A DNA stretch of 64,000 nucleotides, taken from assembly GCA_016790075.1 (NCBI GenBank), contig JAEUPP010000079.1, positions 124,001 to 188,000 on the forward strand, in the 5' to 3' direction. This stretch comes from Rhodanobacteraceae bacterium. GTDB taxonomy: Bacteria; Pseudomonadota; Gammaproteobacteria; Xanthomonadales; Rhodanobacteraceae. A model generated the notes under the pieces. The model did not search any database. It saw only the letters and a program-made list of their open reading frames with translations, and was not told the DNA's origin. How positions within the stretch are numbered: the stretch's first letter is position 1; the number at the start of each line of letters is the position of its first letter. The translations under genes and the position numbers were made by a program. Shown here piece after piece: positions 23,491 to 32,538 of the stretch.

Positions 23491-25253
23491 GGCGATGCTC
23501 CTCTGAAATAGGTCGAACGCAGCCGGTCCACTCCGGCGGCGTCGAATTGGGTCCACAGGGAGTCCAGCAGATACGGCTGCAGGGCTTCACCGTCCTGGGC
23601 CAGGCGCACCCGCTGGGTGTGCAGGTAGACCCAGCCCTGGGTCAGCAGCGGAAACAGTCCGAATACCTGATCCGGCGCTGTGGCCAGGCCCTCGTTGAGC
23701 ACGCCGGCCAGCAGCGCGACATCAAATAGCGAGGCACCCAGGTCGCTGCGCAGGTAGCCGTGCATTTCCCGCAGATGGGCGTGGTCACGGCAGTCACGAT
23801 AGGCATAGGCGGCGTAGACCGCGAGCGCGGGGTCTACGCCCTTGAGCAGCTGCATGCGCCGAGCGAGCAACGCCGCATCGTCACCTTCGAGACGGAACGC
23901 ACCGTTACGGCTGGCCGCTGCAGCAACCTGGCGCAACGTCTGCAGTTCACGTGCACGCCGCTGGTAGTCAGCTGCACGCCAGGTATTGGCCGAGGGTTCG
24001 TAGGCCAGATCGATGAACTCGCCGTCATCGAACTTCAGCGCGCCTACGAAACCGGGAATGGCCGGCACCACAACCCCGGCACCGTTGTCGAGCACCAGCA
24101 GTACGACGGGGCGGCCCTGTTGCGGGCTTACCCGTATCACGTCACGCGCCGGACCAAGCTGCTCGACGCGTGCCCCCAGTGCGAAGACTTCACGTGCACG
24201 CATGCCGCGCAGCTTCAGGCCGCATTGGGTCTCGAATTGACTCGGGCCTGCTGCATCGGTAACCGAGAGGAGCTCGGCAACGGTATCGGGCTGGCGCAAG
24301 GCCAGTGCAACCAGTGATGTCGACGAGGCACGCAGATTCACCGGCAGCGTCGGTACCACGATAGCGCTGGTGTTGGATGCGCCCCGGCTGCCGAAACCAA
24401 AACTCGTACCTGGCCCCGTAATCACCGACGTATCCGCGGGTTCCGGCTCCGGCCCGTCAGGCCGGCCGACACGACGCGCAAGCCAGGCATCCGGATCGGA
24501 GGTGATGCGCGCGTCGGGAACCTGCACGATGGCCTTGGCGAGATTGCGGTCACGTATCGTGCGCGAGACCGCCCGGCCGAGATGATCACGCAAGCGCCGC
24601 GGGCGTATCAGCCCAATTTCGTCGCCTTGCTCGCGTACCCAGTCAATCACATCGGGCGCCTCAAACTCCAGCGCCTTCTTTAGCGCATCGGTATACAGCG
24701 CCGTGAATCCCGAAGCCGCATCGGCATCATTGCTGACTTCAAACGCCGGGCGCCCCAGTGAAGCACCAAAGAACAGATCAACCGGTTTTTCGGTACCACT
24801 GGGCTCTTCGTTGGCAAAGATGCCGCTGCCGCTGACGTTCTGCAGCCCTATGCTGCCCGCTGCCGTGCGGCAGGCGTCGGAGATAAAGACGACATGCGGC
24901 ACGCCGCAGTAATACGCCTGCTCGACACTGATCGTCACGCTGATGACTTCATGCGCACGCGCCGGCGCGTCGCTGAGCAGCCAGCATTCGTGCCGGGCGA
25001 CGTTGATCCCATGCCCGGCGAAGTAGACGAACAGCTGCTCGACGTCCCCGGGTTTGAGCACGTCGGCAATCGTGTCGAAGACCTGGGTGAATGTGACCTT
25101 GGCGCCTCCGGCATCCGTCAGTAACTCGCGCCGTTCGAACTTCTGCGCGCTGGCCCAGCCGTCATACAGGCGCTTTGCTCCGGCGGCCGCATCCTTCAGC
25201 GGGGTGAGACCACCAGCCCTGTCGACACCGATAAACACCGCCGCCTTGGCCAT
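23472..25253 (-). CDS. caspase-like (C14) peptidase with large C-terminal region
   Basis: The ATG at 25253 has GGAGA upstream and yields 593 residues starting MAKAAVFIGVDRAGGLTPLKDA. The caspase-hemoglobinase fold (1-230) has the catalytic His in YFAGHGIN (about 81) and the catalytic Cys in VVFISDACRTA (about 128), so the dyad is intact. A linker rich in Ser, Pro and Gly (270-310) leads to a C-terminal region (310-593) of unknown type with helical repeats near its end (LTQGWVYLHTQRVRLAQDG). Bacterial caspase-like proteins are often conflict or signalling effectors. Here it is coupled to an alpha/beta hydrolase and lies convergent to the rtc operon. Confidence 0.8.
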   Translation of the reverse strand: MAKAAVFIGVDRAGGLTPLKDAAAGAKRLYDGWASAQKFERRELLTDAGGAKVTFTQVFDTIADVLKPGDVEQLFVYFAGHGINVARHECWLLSDAPARAHEVISVTISVEQAYYCGVPHVVFISDACRTAAGSIGLQNVSGSGIFANEEPSGTEKPVDLFFGASLGRPAFEVSNDADAASGFTALYTDALKKALEFEAPDVIDWVREQGDEIGLIRPRRLRDHLGRAVSRTIRDRNLAKAIVQVPDARITSDPDAWLARRVGRPDGPEPEPADTSVITGPGTSFGFGSRGASNTSAIVVPTLPVNLRASSTSLVALALRQPDTVAELLSVTDAAGPSQFETQCGLKLRGMRAREVFALGARVEQLGPARDVIRVSPQQGRPVVLLVLDNGAGVVVPAIPGFVGALKFDDGEFIDLAYEPSANTWRAADYQRRARELQTLRQVAAAASRNGAFRLEGDDAALLARRMQLLKGVDPALAVYAAYAYRDCRDHAHLREMHGYLRSDLGASLFDVALLAGVLNEGLATAPDQVFGLFPLLTQGWVYLHTQRVRLAQDGEALQPYLLDSLWTQFDAAGVDRLRSTYFRGASPWQRVD

Positions 25254-25475
25254 AACGTTCTCCGAAGGTCGGCCCGCGCCTAGGAGCGCTGGCCACAAGT
25301 CCGTTCGTCCACGTTTCGCAATGTGCCGGGCATGGTACGCCAGCTTCGCTCACGGGGGTGAACGTCGCCGGCGCAAGAATCGTCTTTTCGTTTTTCCCGC
25401 CGCAAACCCGTTCCATGACCAGGCTCTGGCGCTGCGGTTGCCGCACCACCTCAGCTCGCCAGGCCTGAACGCGTA

Positions 25476-27302
25476 TTACGGCAGTGCGAGGTGACCCGCC
25501 TCCAGCGCCTTGCCCAGGCCCCGCGGGGTGGTTTCGATGACGGCGTCCGCGGGAAGCTCTGTCTTGCCCTCCAGTTGCGCCCAGACCTGATCAAGGGCGC
25601 GGTAGACATAGGGCAACAGCGGCAGATAGACCGCACCGTACTGCGGCAGACCAAGAAAGGCATCGAAATGCTGCACGTGGCGGACCTGCCAGTAGCGCAG
25701 ATCAGCGCCAGCGGCTCTGGCGGCGGCGACATAGGGTGCACTGCTGAATGCCGCTGGCACCAGGCCGTCGTCAAGGCCGTGCACGACGATGACAGGCAGT
25801 CCTTTGCGTGGCAGTCCGGCGCGCGTGGCCACAATGCCCTGCTTGACTCGCCGGGCAGCCGCCTCGTTGCCAGCCCATAACGCTCGCAGACAGTTCAGCG
25901 CCGTCTGCGGTTCTGCCGGATCGGCGACACGAAGGCTGATACCAGCGCCTGGCGGTATGCCACTCGCGTCTGACCACCAGGCAGCACGTTCGGCTGGAGT
26001 GCTTGCGCGAGTGCTGCCGTCGCTGTTCAGCGCGGAAAAACCGGCAATGCAGGGCTCCTCGCCGGCAGCGTAACGGCCATAGGCGGACGCATAGGTCGCG
26101 GCCACCGTGCGCCATAGATCGAACGTGACACTGATCGCACCAGCGCGCAGCGCAGCATCGGTCCAGCCGCTGGCACGCAATGCGTCGTAGGCCGCGGTTT
26201 GCCGTGTGCCGAGATCGTCGCCACCGATCAATCCAGCTGCCGCCGCCGCCGCACAGCGCTGATCGATATCGGCGACGGCCGGCAGACCGAGCTTGGGCAG
26301 CGCACAAGGCATCAGCAAGGCCGCTTCGGTCGCATAGTCGAACAGCGGACGCGCCGCTGAGCCCTCGCTGTAGATATTGGGCTCCCCGGCGACCACAGCG
26401 CGCAGCCAGTCACCATCGAGTTCGGCCGCGCGCAGCACCGCGCCGCCGCCGTTGGAAATGCCGACGGCGATCACACGCGTGTTCTCGAACGTGAACGGTG
26501 CGTGCTGGGGCAGGGCGTGATTCAGCGCATGCAGGCCGTATTCGGCCGCCTGCTTCACGTGCAGGCCCCAATCGGCTTCGGGGTTGTCCTTGGAGTGGGC
26601 GTGCTTGAATGCAATACCTGCTACGGCATTGCTGTCGGGCTTGAACGCGAGCGCCTCATCGTCCTTGCCCAGCGTACCGTCGATACGCACGCCGCGGCGC
26701 TGCGCAAGGTCGTAATAGTCCGTGCCGGCCCCCTTGTCGGTATAGGCAACGGCGCAGCCTTTTGGCAGCGCCCAGGGGGCGGCCACCGCGATCGCCCCGT
26801 AGACGCCGCGTGAACCCGACGAAGCCGTAACAACAAGACAGCGCCGGTTACTGTCGAACGTATCGGGAATCTGGGTGAGCACACGGTGCGGCTGCGTTGC
26901 GCCGGGCACGGTCGCGAAGGCCTGGTACTCGCGCCCCGGAATATCGGGCAGTGAACCGTATACCGTGCCGAAACCACCGGCGGGGGTGAGATCGGCAATC
27001 CCGCGCCAATTGCTCCAGATTGCCCGGCGGCGCAGCTCCGTCGGCGTCGGTGCTTCCGCATTGGCGAATGCCGGCGGCGCCATTGAGCGCAGGCCTGCAA
27101 GCCCCAGGCCGGCGCTGAGCAGATCGTCGCCGTTGCGATGCTCGCTCACGCGCTGGACTTTGAACATGGCGGTCTTCTCCGCGGCACTCAGCGGCGCCGG
27201 CTTGGCAGCGGATACGGTCGGCAGCGACGGCGTCTGGCTGCAGGCGGTGAGCAGCGCTGCCAGCGCTGGTGCCACAGCGCGCAGAATCGAGGTGATGGTC
27301 AT
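25476..27302 (-). CDS. 3-hydroxybutyrate oligomer hydrolase (lipoprotein)
   Basis: The ATG at 27302 gives 608 residues starting MTITSILRAVAPALAALLTACSQ. LTAC is a lipobox, so the protein is probably an envelope lipoprotein. The sequence follows the D-(-)-3-hydroxybutyrate oligomer hydrolase family (PF10605): an N-terminal HRNGDDLLSAGLG, then FGTVYGSLPDIPGREYQ, the nucleophile region VIAVGISNGGGAVLRAAE, and a C-terminal VIVVHGLDDGLVPAAFSS with QVRHVQHFDAFLGLP, which supplies Asp and His. The enzyme splits 3-hydroxybutyrate oligomers to monomers. It is divergent from 3-hydroxybutyrate dehydrogenase, which uses the product. Confidence 0.88.
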   Translation of the reverse strand: MTITSILRAVAPALAALLTACSQTPSLPTVSAAKPAPLSAAEKTAMFKVQRVSEHRNGDDLLSAGLGLAGLRSMAPPAFANAEAPTPTELRRRAIWSNWRGIADLTPAGGFGTVYGSLPDIPGREYQAFATVPGATQPHRVLTQIPDTFDSNRRCLVVTASSGSRGVYGAIAVAAPWALPKGCAVAYTDKGAGTDYYDLAQRRGVRIDGTLGKDDEALAFKPDSNAVAGIAFKHAHSKDNPEADWGLHVKQAAEYGLHALNHALPQHAPFTFENTRVIAVGISNGGGAVLRAAELDGDWLRAVVAGEPNIYSEGSAARPLFDYATEAALLMPCALPKLGLPAVADIDQRCAAAAAAGLIGGDDLGTRQTAAYDALRASGWTDAALRAGAISVTFDLWRTVAATYASAYGRYAAGEEPCIAGFSALNSDGSTRASTPAERAAWWSDASGIPPGAGISLRVADPAEPQTALNCLRALWAGNEAAARRVKQGIVATRAGLPRKGLPVIVVHGLDDGLVPAAFSSAPYVAAARAAGADLRYWQVRHVQHFDAFLGLPQYGAVYLPLLPYVYRALDQVWAQLEGKTELPADAVIETTPRGLGKALEAGHLALP

Positions 27303-27526
27303 GCGCCAACCGTACCAAGGTGCAGCGACTCGGCTATCGTACTTTCGTACCAGGCCGGCGCGGGAGTCGCCTGCTAAGGTGGCCATTCGACGGGTGACCG
27401 AACGGTTTCGCTGCCTTTCAGCTCGCTGCTCCACTGCATCCGCAGCGCGCCGGAGCGGAGCGGTGATCGCCCTGCCGCAAAGTAACTAACGCATCACCAC
27501 ACCAGGCTGGACCACGGAGTATTGCA

Positions 27527-28291
27527 ATGACCCAACGCTGCATCCTGATCACCGGCGCCGGCAGTGGCATCGGCGCCGGCATAGCCACGGAGCTGGCCGC
27601 AGCCGGACATCATCTTGTATTGACCGACCTGGAGCGCAGCGCGGTCGACGCGGTGGCGGCGCAGATCCTCGCTGCCGGCGGCTCGGCCGAAGCCCTCGCA
27701 CTGAACGTTACTTCGGACGACAGCGTCGCGGCCGCACTGGCCGCCGTGACCCGGCCCGTCGACGTGCTGATCAACAACGCTGGCCTGCAACACGTGGCTC
27801 CGCTGGAGGAATTTCCCGTAGACAAATGGGATTTCCTGGTCCAGGTCATGCTGGTCGGTGTGGCGCGGCTGACCCGTGCGGTATTGCCCGGCATGCGCGA
27901 ACGCGGCTTTGGCCGTATCGTGAATATCGGTTCCATCCATTCGCTGGTGGCCAGCCCGTTCAAGAGTGCCTATGTCGCGGCCAAGCACGGACTGGTTGGC
28001 TTCTCGAAAGTCGTCGCACTGGAAACCGCAAGCACGGACATCACCATCAACACTATCTGCCCGACCTACGTGAAGACGCCGCTGGTCGACAAGCAGATCG
28101 CCGATCAGGCACGCACACGCGGCATTCCGGAGTCACAGGTCGTCAGCGACGTGATGCTCAAGCCCATGCCCAAGGGCGTGTTCATCGGCTTTGACGAACT
28201 CGCCGGCATCAGCGCGTTCCTGATCTCGACCGCTGCGCGCAATATCACCGGCCAGACGATTACCGTCGACGGCGGCTGGACCATACAGTAG
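27527..28291 (+). CDS. bdhA: D-3-hydroxybutyrate dehydrogenase
   Basis: A 254-residue short-chain dehydrogenase. The NAD site is ITGAGSGIGAGIA, and NNAG follows. The catalytic residues are in NIGSIHSLVASPFKSAYVAAKHGLVG (Ser, Tyr, Lys). The segment TICPTYVKTPLVDKQI followed by a 20-residue lid is characteristic of 3-hydroxybutyrate dehydrogenases (EC 1.1.1.30). The C-terminus GQTITVDGGWTIQ is also typical. CGGAG precedes the start. It oxidises 3-hydroxybutyrate to acetoacetate. The response regulator gene starts 14 bases after its stop, so the two form an operon. Confidence 0.92.
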   Translation: MTQRCILITGAGSGIGAGIATELAAAGHHLVLTDLERSAVDAVAAQILAAGGSAEALALNVTSDDSVAAALAAVTRPVDVLINNAGLQHVAPLEEFPVDKWDFLVQVMLVGVARLTRAVLPGMRERGFGRIVNIGSIHSLVASPFKSAYVAAKHGLVGFSKVVALETASTDITINTICPTYVKTPLVDKQIADQARTRGIPESQVVSDVMLKPMPKGVFIGFDELAGISAFLISTAARNITGQTITVDGGWTIQ

Positions 28292-28305
28292 CCCCGCGCA
28301 GCGCC

Positions 28306-28965
28306 ATGCCCTGTCTGCTGATCGCCGACGACCATCCCCTGTTCCGTGCCGCATTGCGCAGCGCCGCCGTCGATGCGGTTGCGGCGCTGGAGGTGCGTGA
28401 GGCCGATTCGCTGGACGGTGTCCTGGCCACACTGGAGCGGGAGCCGGATATCGATCTCGTGCTGCTCGACCTGCATATGCCGGGCAATCACGGCCTCGCT
28501 GGACTGGCTGCCCTGCGCGCGCAGCATCCAGGCGTAGCCGTCGTCGTTGTTTCAGCCAATGACGATCCGCAGGTAGTACGCCGCGCACTCGACCACGGTG
28601 CGGCAGGTTATCTGCCCAAGAGTGCCGGTCTCGACGAACTGCGCGACGCAATCCGCAGCGTACTGGCCTGCGAACAATGGCTGCCGACAAACCTGCGCAA
28701 CAGTGTTGCGCGGGCGCCCTCTTCAATACGCGACACGCATCTTGCGGCCCGGCTGGCAAGCCTGTCGCCGCAGCAGTTTCGCGTGCTGACGCTGGTTGCC
28801 GAGGGCCTGCTCAACAAACAGATCGCCGATCGCCTCAATGTGCAGGAACGCACCGTCAAGGCCCACCTGACCGCAATCTTCGATCGCCTCGGCGTGCGCA
28901 ACCGCACTCAGGCCAGCGTGGTGCTGCGTGAGCTCGAGCTCAGCGATCCGGCGAGGCGGCTCTGA
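28306..28965 (+). CDS. NarL/FixJ-type response regulator of the hydroxybutyrate island
   Basis: The product has 219 residues. The receiver domain (1-120) has DDHPLF with the acidic pocket and DIDLVLLDLHMPGNHG with the phospho-acceptor Asp. The C-terminal LuxR-type HTH (150-210) reads LSPQQFRVLTLVAEGLLNKQIADRLNVQERTVKAHLTAI. It is cotranscribed with bdhA and convergent with the hybrid kinase gene. The kinase is the likely partner, and the regulator probably controls the 25-36 kb island. Confidence 0.9.
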   Translation: MPCLLIADDHPLFRAALRSAAVDAVAALEVREADSLDGVLATLEREPDIDLVLLDLHMPGNHGLAGLAALRAQHPGVAVVVVSANDDPQVVRRALDHGAAGYLPKSAGLDELRDAIRSVLACEQWLPTNLRNSVARAPSSIRDTHLAARLASLSPQQFRVLTLVAEGLLNKQIADRLNVQERTVKAHLTAIFDRLGVRNRTQASVVLRELELSDPARRL

Positions 28966-29107
28966 GCGGTGCAGACAACACTGTTTGCGCGCTATCCGGT
29001 GCCGGTCGGAATCAGGGTCGCTCTGGCTCGGCCGCCGTGATCAGCTATCGCGAACAAGCACCGGGTACTTCTCGCGGTTTTGCGCACACGCCGAGGTGCC
29101 GGGCACC

Positions 29108-32100
29108 TCAGCGCGCCATCGTCGCTACCAGTACCCGATCAAGCACCGACTTCAACGCCAGCGGTTTGATGGGTTTGATCAGCAGCGGCAACCCGGTCTC
29201 TGCCACGGTTCTGCGGGTTGCATCGCCGCTGTCGGCGCTGAGGATCAGCGCGGGACGCGGGGCGAACTGCTTGCACAGGCGTTGGTAGAGCGCAACGCCG
29301 GTATCCCCGTCGTCGAGATGGAAGTCGAACAGCCAGAGATCGGTTTCGCCCTGCCCAAGTTGCTCCCTGGCTTCCGCGTCACAGGCTGCGGTGCCCACCG
29401 CGCAACCCCAGCCCTGCAGCAGGCGCTGCAGCGCTTCCCGCGAGACAGCGTCGTTGTCGACGACGAGTACGCGCAGGCCACATAGACGTGATACAGGTTT
29501 GCTATCACCCGCACCGTCACGCACAGGACTTGGCACGCGCGGCAGCGTGATACCGAAGACCGTGCCATGGCCAACACGGCTGCGCAGCGTCAACGGCGCA
29601 TTGAGCAGCTGCGCCATGCGTTCGGCGATGGCAAGGCCCAGCCCCAGGCCTACGCCGGCCGCATCGTCGCCGCGGCGGAATTCTTCGAAGATGACGCGCT
29701 GCTGTTCGGGTGTTATGCCAGGGCCGGTATCGTGCACCACGACCTGCAGCGACGTACCGCGGCGGCGCAAGCCCAGCACTATGCGGCCCTGTGCGGTATA
29801 GCGCACCGCATTGGCGAGGAAATTCTGCAGCACGCGGCGCAGCAGCTGGGGATCGCTGCGTACCCAGGCTCCACTCCGGTGATAACGCAAGGTTAGCCTC
29901 CGCTCGGCTGCGAGCGCACGGAACTCCGAGGCAAGCGGATCGAGCACGTCCGTGAGCGGAAACTCGCGCAGCTGCGGTGTCAGTCCGCCGGCTTCGAGCC
30001 GCGACATATCGAGCAGGCCGGTCAGCAGATCCGTCGTCGAATCGAGTGCGCCCCGTGTCTGCGCAACGAGTTTGCGCGGTTCCGGCGCGGTGATCTGCTG
30101 CGCCAGCGCATCGGTGAACAGGTGGGCTGCATGCAGGGGCTGCAACAGATCATGGCCGACCGCGGCGAGAAAACGGCTCTTGGCTTCATTGGCGCGCTCG
30201 GCTTCGTGCTTGGCCTGTTGCAGCAGACTGGTGCGCTCGGCAACGCGCTGCTCCAGGGTTTCGTTGGCCCGCATCAGCGCCGCTTCGGCATGGCGGAATG
30301 CGGTCACGTCGGTGAAGGTCGCCACAAAACCGCCGCTGGGCATGGGGTTGCCGCGGATTTCAATGATGCTGCCGTCGGGAAACACACGTTCGGACAGATG
30401 CGGTGTGCCAGCGCGCATATGCTGTAGCCGGCGCTCCAGCGCCGCGTCGGCGTGGTCGCGATGTGGCAGGCGCTGCAGCGCCCAGGCTGCGAGTTCGGCC
30501 ACAGGCGCGCCGACGCGCAACATGTTTTCAGGAAAACAGAACAATTCCACATAGCGCCGATTCCAGGCTACAAGGCGCAGCTGTGCATCGACCACGCTGA
30601 TGCCCTGGCTCATGTTCTCCAGCGCCGCTTCGAGCAGGCGCTGGTTGAAGCGCAGCTCCTGCGAGACCTCGCCGACGATGGCCGCCACGGTTTCCAGTTC
30701 CGCCGCGGCTTCGCGTTGTGCGGCATCGAGCAGCAGGCGCGCTGAGGCGCTGCCCAGCACAGCGGCAAGTTCATGCTCGACGCTGGCCTCGATCGCCGCC
30801 GGCACAGCACCACGTGCCGGCGCTGCGCGCAACAATTCATCAAGACGCGACTCGGACAGGAAGCGGCGGCCGGCATTGCGCAACGCGCGTTGATCAAAGC
30901 CGAGCTTTTCACGCAACGGGCCAGGCCGCCACGCGGCCAGTGCGAACGTAATCAGCGTGCCCACGAACAGGCTGGCACCCACGGCGCGGCCCAGACGGCT
31001 CCAGCCAGTGAGTCCGAACAGGGCGTCGGGCGCCAGCCAGGGCTGACCGTATATCCCGTGCTGCAGCCAGTCTGGCTCGACGCCGCGCACCTGTGCAGCG
31101 AGCGGCAACAGCAAGGCCCAGCACCAGGTCGCGAACCCTGCGGCAATGCCTGCGATAACCGCCCGCGGTGGCGTCTGCGGCCGCCATACGGCAAACGCAA
31201 GCGCCGGGGTCAGGGTTGCCAGCGCCGAGAACGAGACAGCACCCACATCAGCCAAGGCTTCGTTGCCGGCGATAAGCCGGTTATAAGCCCAGGCCAGCAG
31301 CATGATCATCGCGATGCCCACGCGGCGCAGCAGCAGCACCGTGCCACGCAGATCGCCGCCTTCGCGCGACCACGCCGTGCGCAGCAATCCAGGCGCCAGC
31401 CAATGGTTGCCTATCATCAGACTCAGGCTCAGCGTACTGACGACGATCATCCCCGTCGCTGCGCTGAGACCGCCGAGAAATGCGAGCAGGGCCAGCCCCT
31501 CCTGCCCCTGCGCCAACGGCAGCGCCAGCACATAGAGATCCGACGACAGGCCGCTGCCGCCCAGCAGTGTATCCCCGGCCTGGGCCAGCGGCAGCAGGGG
31601 CAGCGCGATCAGCAACAGATACAGCGGAAACAGCCAGCGCGCCGTGCGTACATGGGTCTCGTCACGGCACTCGACCACGCCAATATGAAACTGATGCGGC
31701 AAAGTGAACATGGCCAGCGCCCCGAGCAGCACCAGCGGCAGGAAGCCACCGGCGGTTGCGCGCGGCGGTGGTGCCGCGATCTGCTCCGGGAGATCCAGCC
31801 CGAACAGCACAAAGGCGCCAAGAGCCAGCATGGCCGTCAGTTTGAACAGCGACTCAAATGCAATCGCGAGCACAATGCCGCGATTATGTTCGGCCGCGCT
31901 CACGCGCCGCGTACCGAACAGCATGGCGAACAGTGCCATGGCCAGCGCGACGTAGAGCGCGCCGTCCTGCCACAGCATCTGCGGCGCTGTAGCCGGCGAA
32001 CGCGTCAACACCGCGTAGCTCATGGATACAGCCTTGAGCTGCAGCGCGATGTAGGGAATCAAGCCAAGCGCGGCGACTACGGTCACGCTGGCGGCCACGC

Positions 32101-32437
32101 CCGAACTCTTGCCCAGGCGGGTGGCGATCAGATCCGCCAGCGAGGTCGCGTTCGATGCACGCGCCAGACGCACCAGTTTCACCAGTGCGATCGCGGCGAA
32201 GGCATACAGCGCGATGGTGCCGATAAAGGTCGGCGGCAACGGCCAGCCATAACGCGCGGCCTGTGTGACCGTGCCGTAGAAAGTCCACGATGTGCAGTAG
32301 ACCGCCAGCGACAACGCGTAGACGTAAGGCCAGCAACGCACCAGCCCGGCAGGCCGGCGCTCGGCGTAGAGCGCAACGCCAAACAGTGCTGCCAGCCAAA
32401 GCAGCGCCGCCAGCACGACGGTGCCCGCACTCAACAT
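29108..32437 (-). CDS. hybrid sensor kinase with sodium:solute symporter-like sensor domain
   Basis: The product has 1109 residues. The N-terminal part (1-500) has about 13 membrane segments in the pattern of sodium:solute symporters (YCTSWTFYGTVTQAARYGWPLPPTFIG, LPHQFHIGVVECRDETH). A PAS domain (about 605-725) follows, then a coiled coil. The kinase core has an H-box FLAAVGHDLLQPLHAAHLF, N-box VLQNFLANAVRYT, and G-boxes DTGPGITPEQQ and GVGLGLGLAIAERMA. The C-terminal receiver (about 985-1105) has VLVVDNDAVSRE and DLWLFDFHLDD. Such kinases (CbrA, ErcS and NahK relatives) couple substrate transport or binding to gene control. It lies 101 bases after the TonB receptor gene on the same strand. 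Confidence 0.9.
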   Translation of the reverse strand: MLSAGTVVLAALLWLAALFGVALYAERRPAGLVRCWPYVYALSLAVYCTSWTFYGTVTQAARYGWPLPPTFIGTIALYAFAAIALVKLVRLARASNATSLADLIATRLGKSSGVAASVTVVAALGLIPYIALQLKAVSMSYAVLTRSPATAPQMLWQDGALYVALAMALFAMLFGTRRVSAAEHNRGIVLAIAFESLFKLTAMLALGAFVLFGLDLPEQIAAPPPRATAGGFLPLVLLGALAMFTLPHQFHIGVVECRDETHVRTARWLFPLYLLLIALPLLPLAQAGDTLLGGSGLSSDLYVLALPLAQGQEGLALLAFLGGLSAATGMIVVSTLSLSLMIGNHWLAPGLLRTAWSREGGDLRGTVLLLRRVGIAMIMLLAWAYNRLIAGNEALADVGAVSFSALATLTPALAFAVWRPQTPPRAVIAGIAAGFATWCWALLLPLAAQVRGVEPDWLQHGIYGQPWLAPDALFGLTGWSRLGRAVGASLFVGTLITFALAAWRPGPLREKLGFDQRALRNAGRRFLSESRLDELLRAAPARGAVPAAIEASVEHELAAVLGSASARLLLDAAQREAAAELETVAAIVGEVSQELRFNQRLLEAALENMSQGISVVDAQLRLVAWNRRYVELFCFPENMLRVGAPVAELAAWALQRLPHRDHADAALERRLQHMRAGTPHLSERVFPDGSIIEIRGNPMPSGGFVATFTDVTAFRHAEAALMRANETLEQRVAERTSLLQQAKHEAERANEAKSRFLAAVGHDLLQPLHAAHLFTDALAQQITAPEPRKLVAQTRGALDSTTDLLTGLLDMSRLEAGGLTPQLREFPLTDVLDPLASEFRALAAERRLTLRYHRSGAWVRSDPQLLRRVLQNFLANAVRYTAQGRIVLGLRRRGTSLQVVVHDTGPGITPEQQRVIFEEFRRGDDAAGVGLGLGLAIAERMAQLLNAPLTLRSRVGHGTVFGITLPRVPSPVRDGAGDSKPVSRLCGLRVLVVDNDAVSREALQRLLQGWGCAVGTAACDAEAREQLGQGETDLWLFDFHLDDGDTGVALYQRLCKQFAPRPALILSADSGDATRRTVAETGLPLLIKPIKPLALKSVLDRVLVATMAR

Positions 32438-32538
32438 GGTCCTGCCTCGCGGAAACGACGCCGCATGGTAGCGCGCAGCCGGCGGTCAACAGGAAATGTG
32501 GTGAAGGAAAACTCCGTCAGCCGGCGGCGCGCAGCGGA

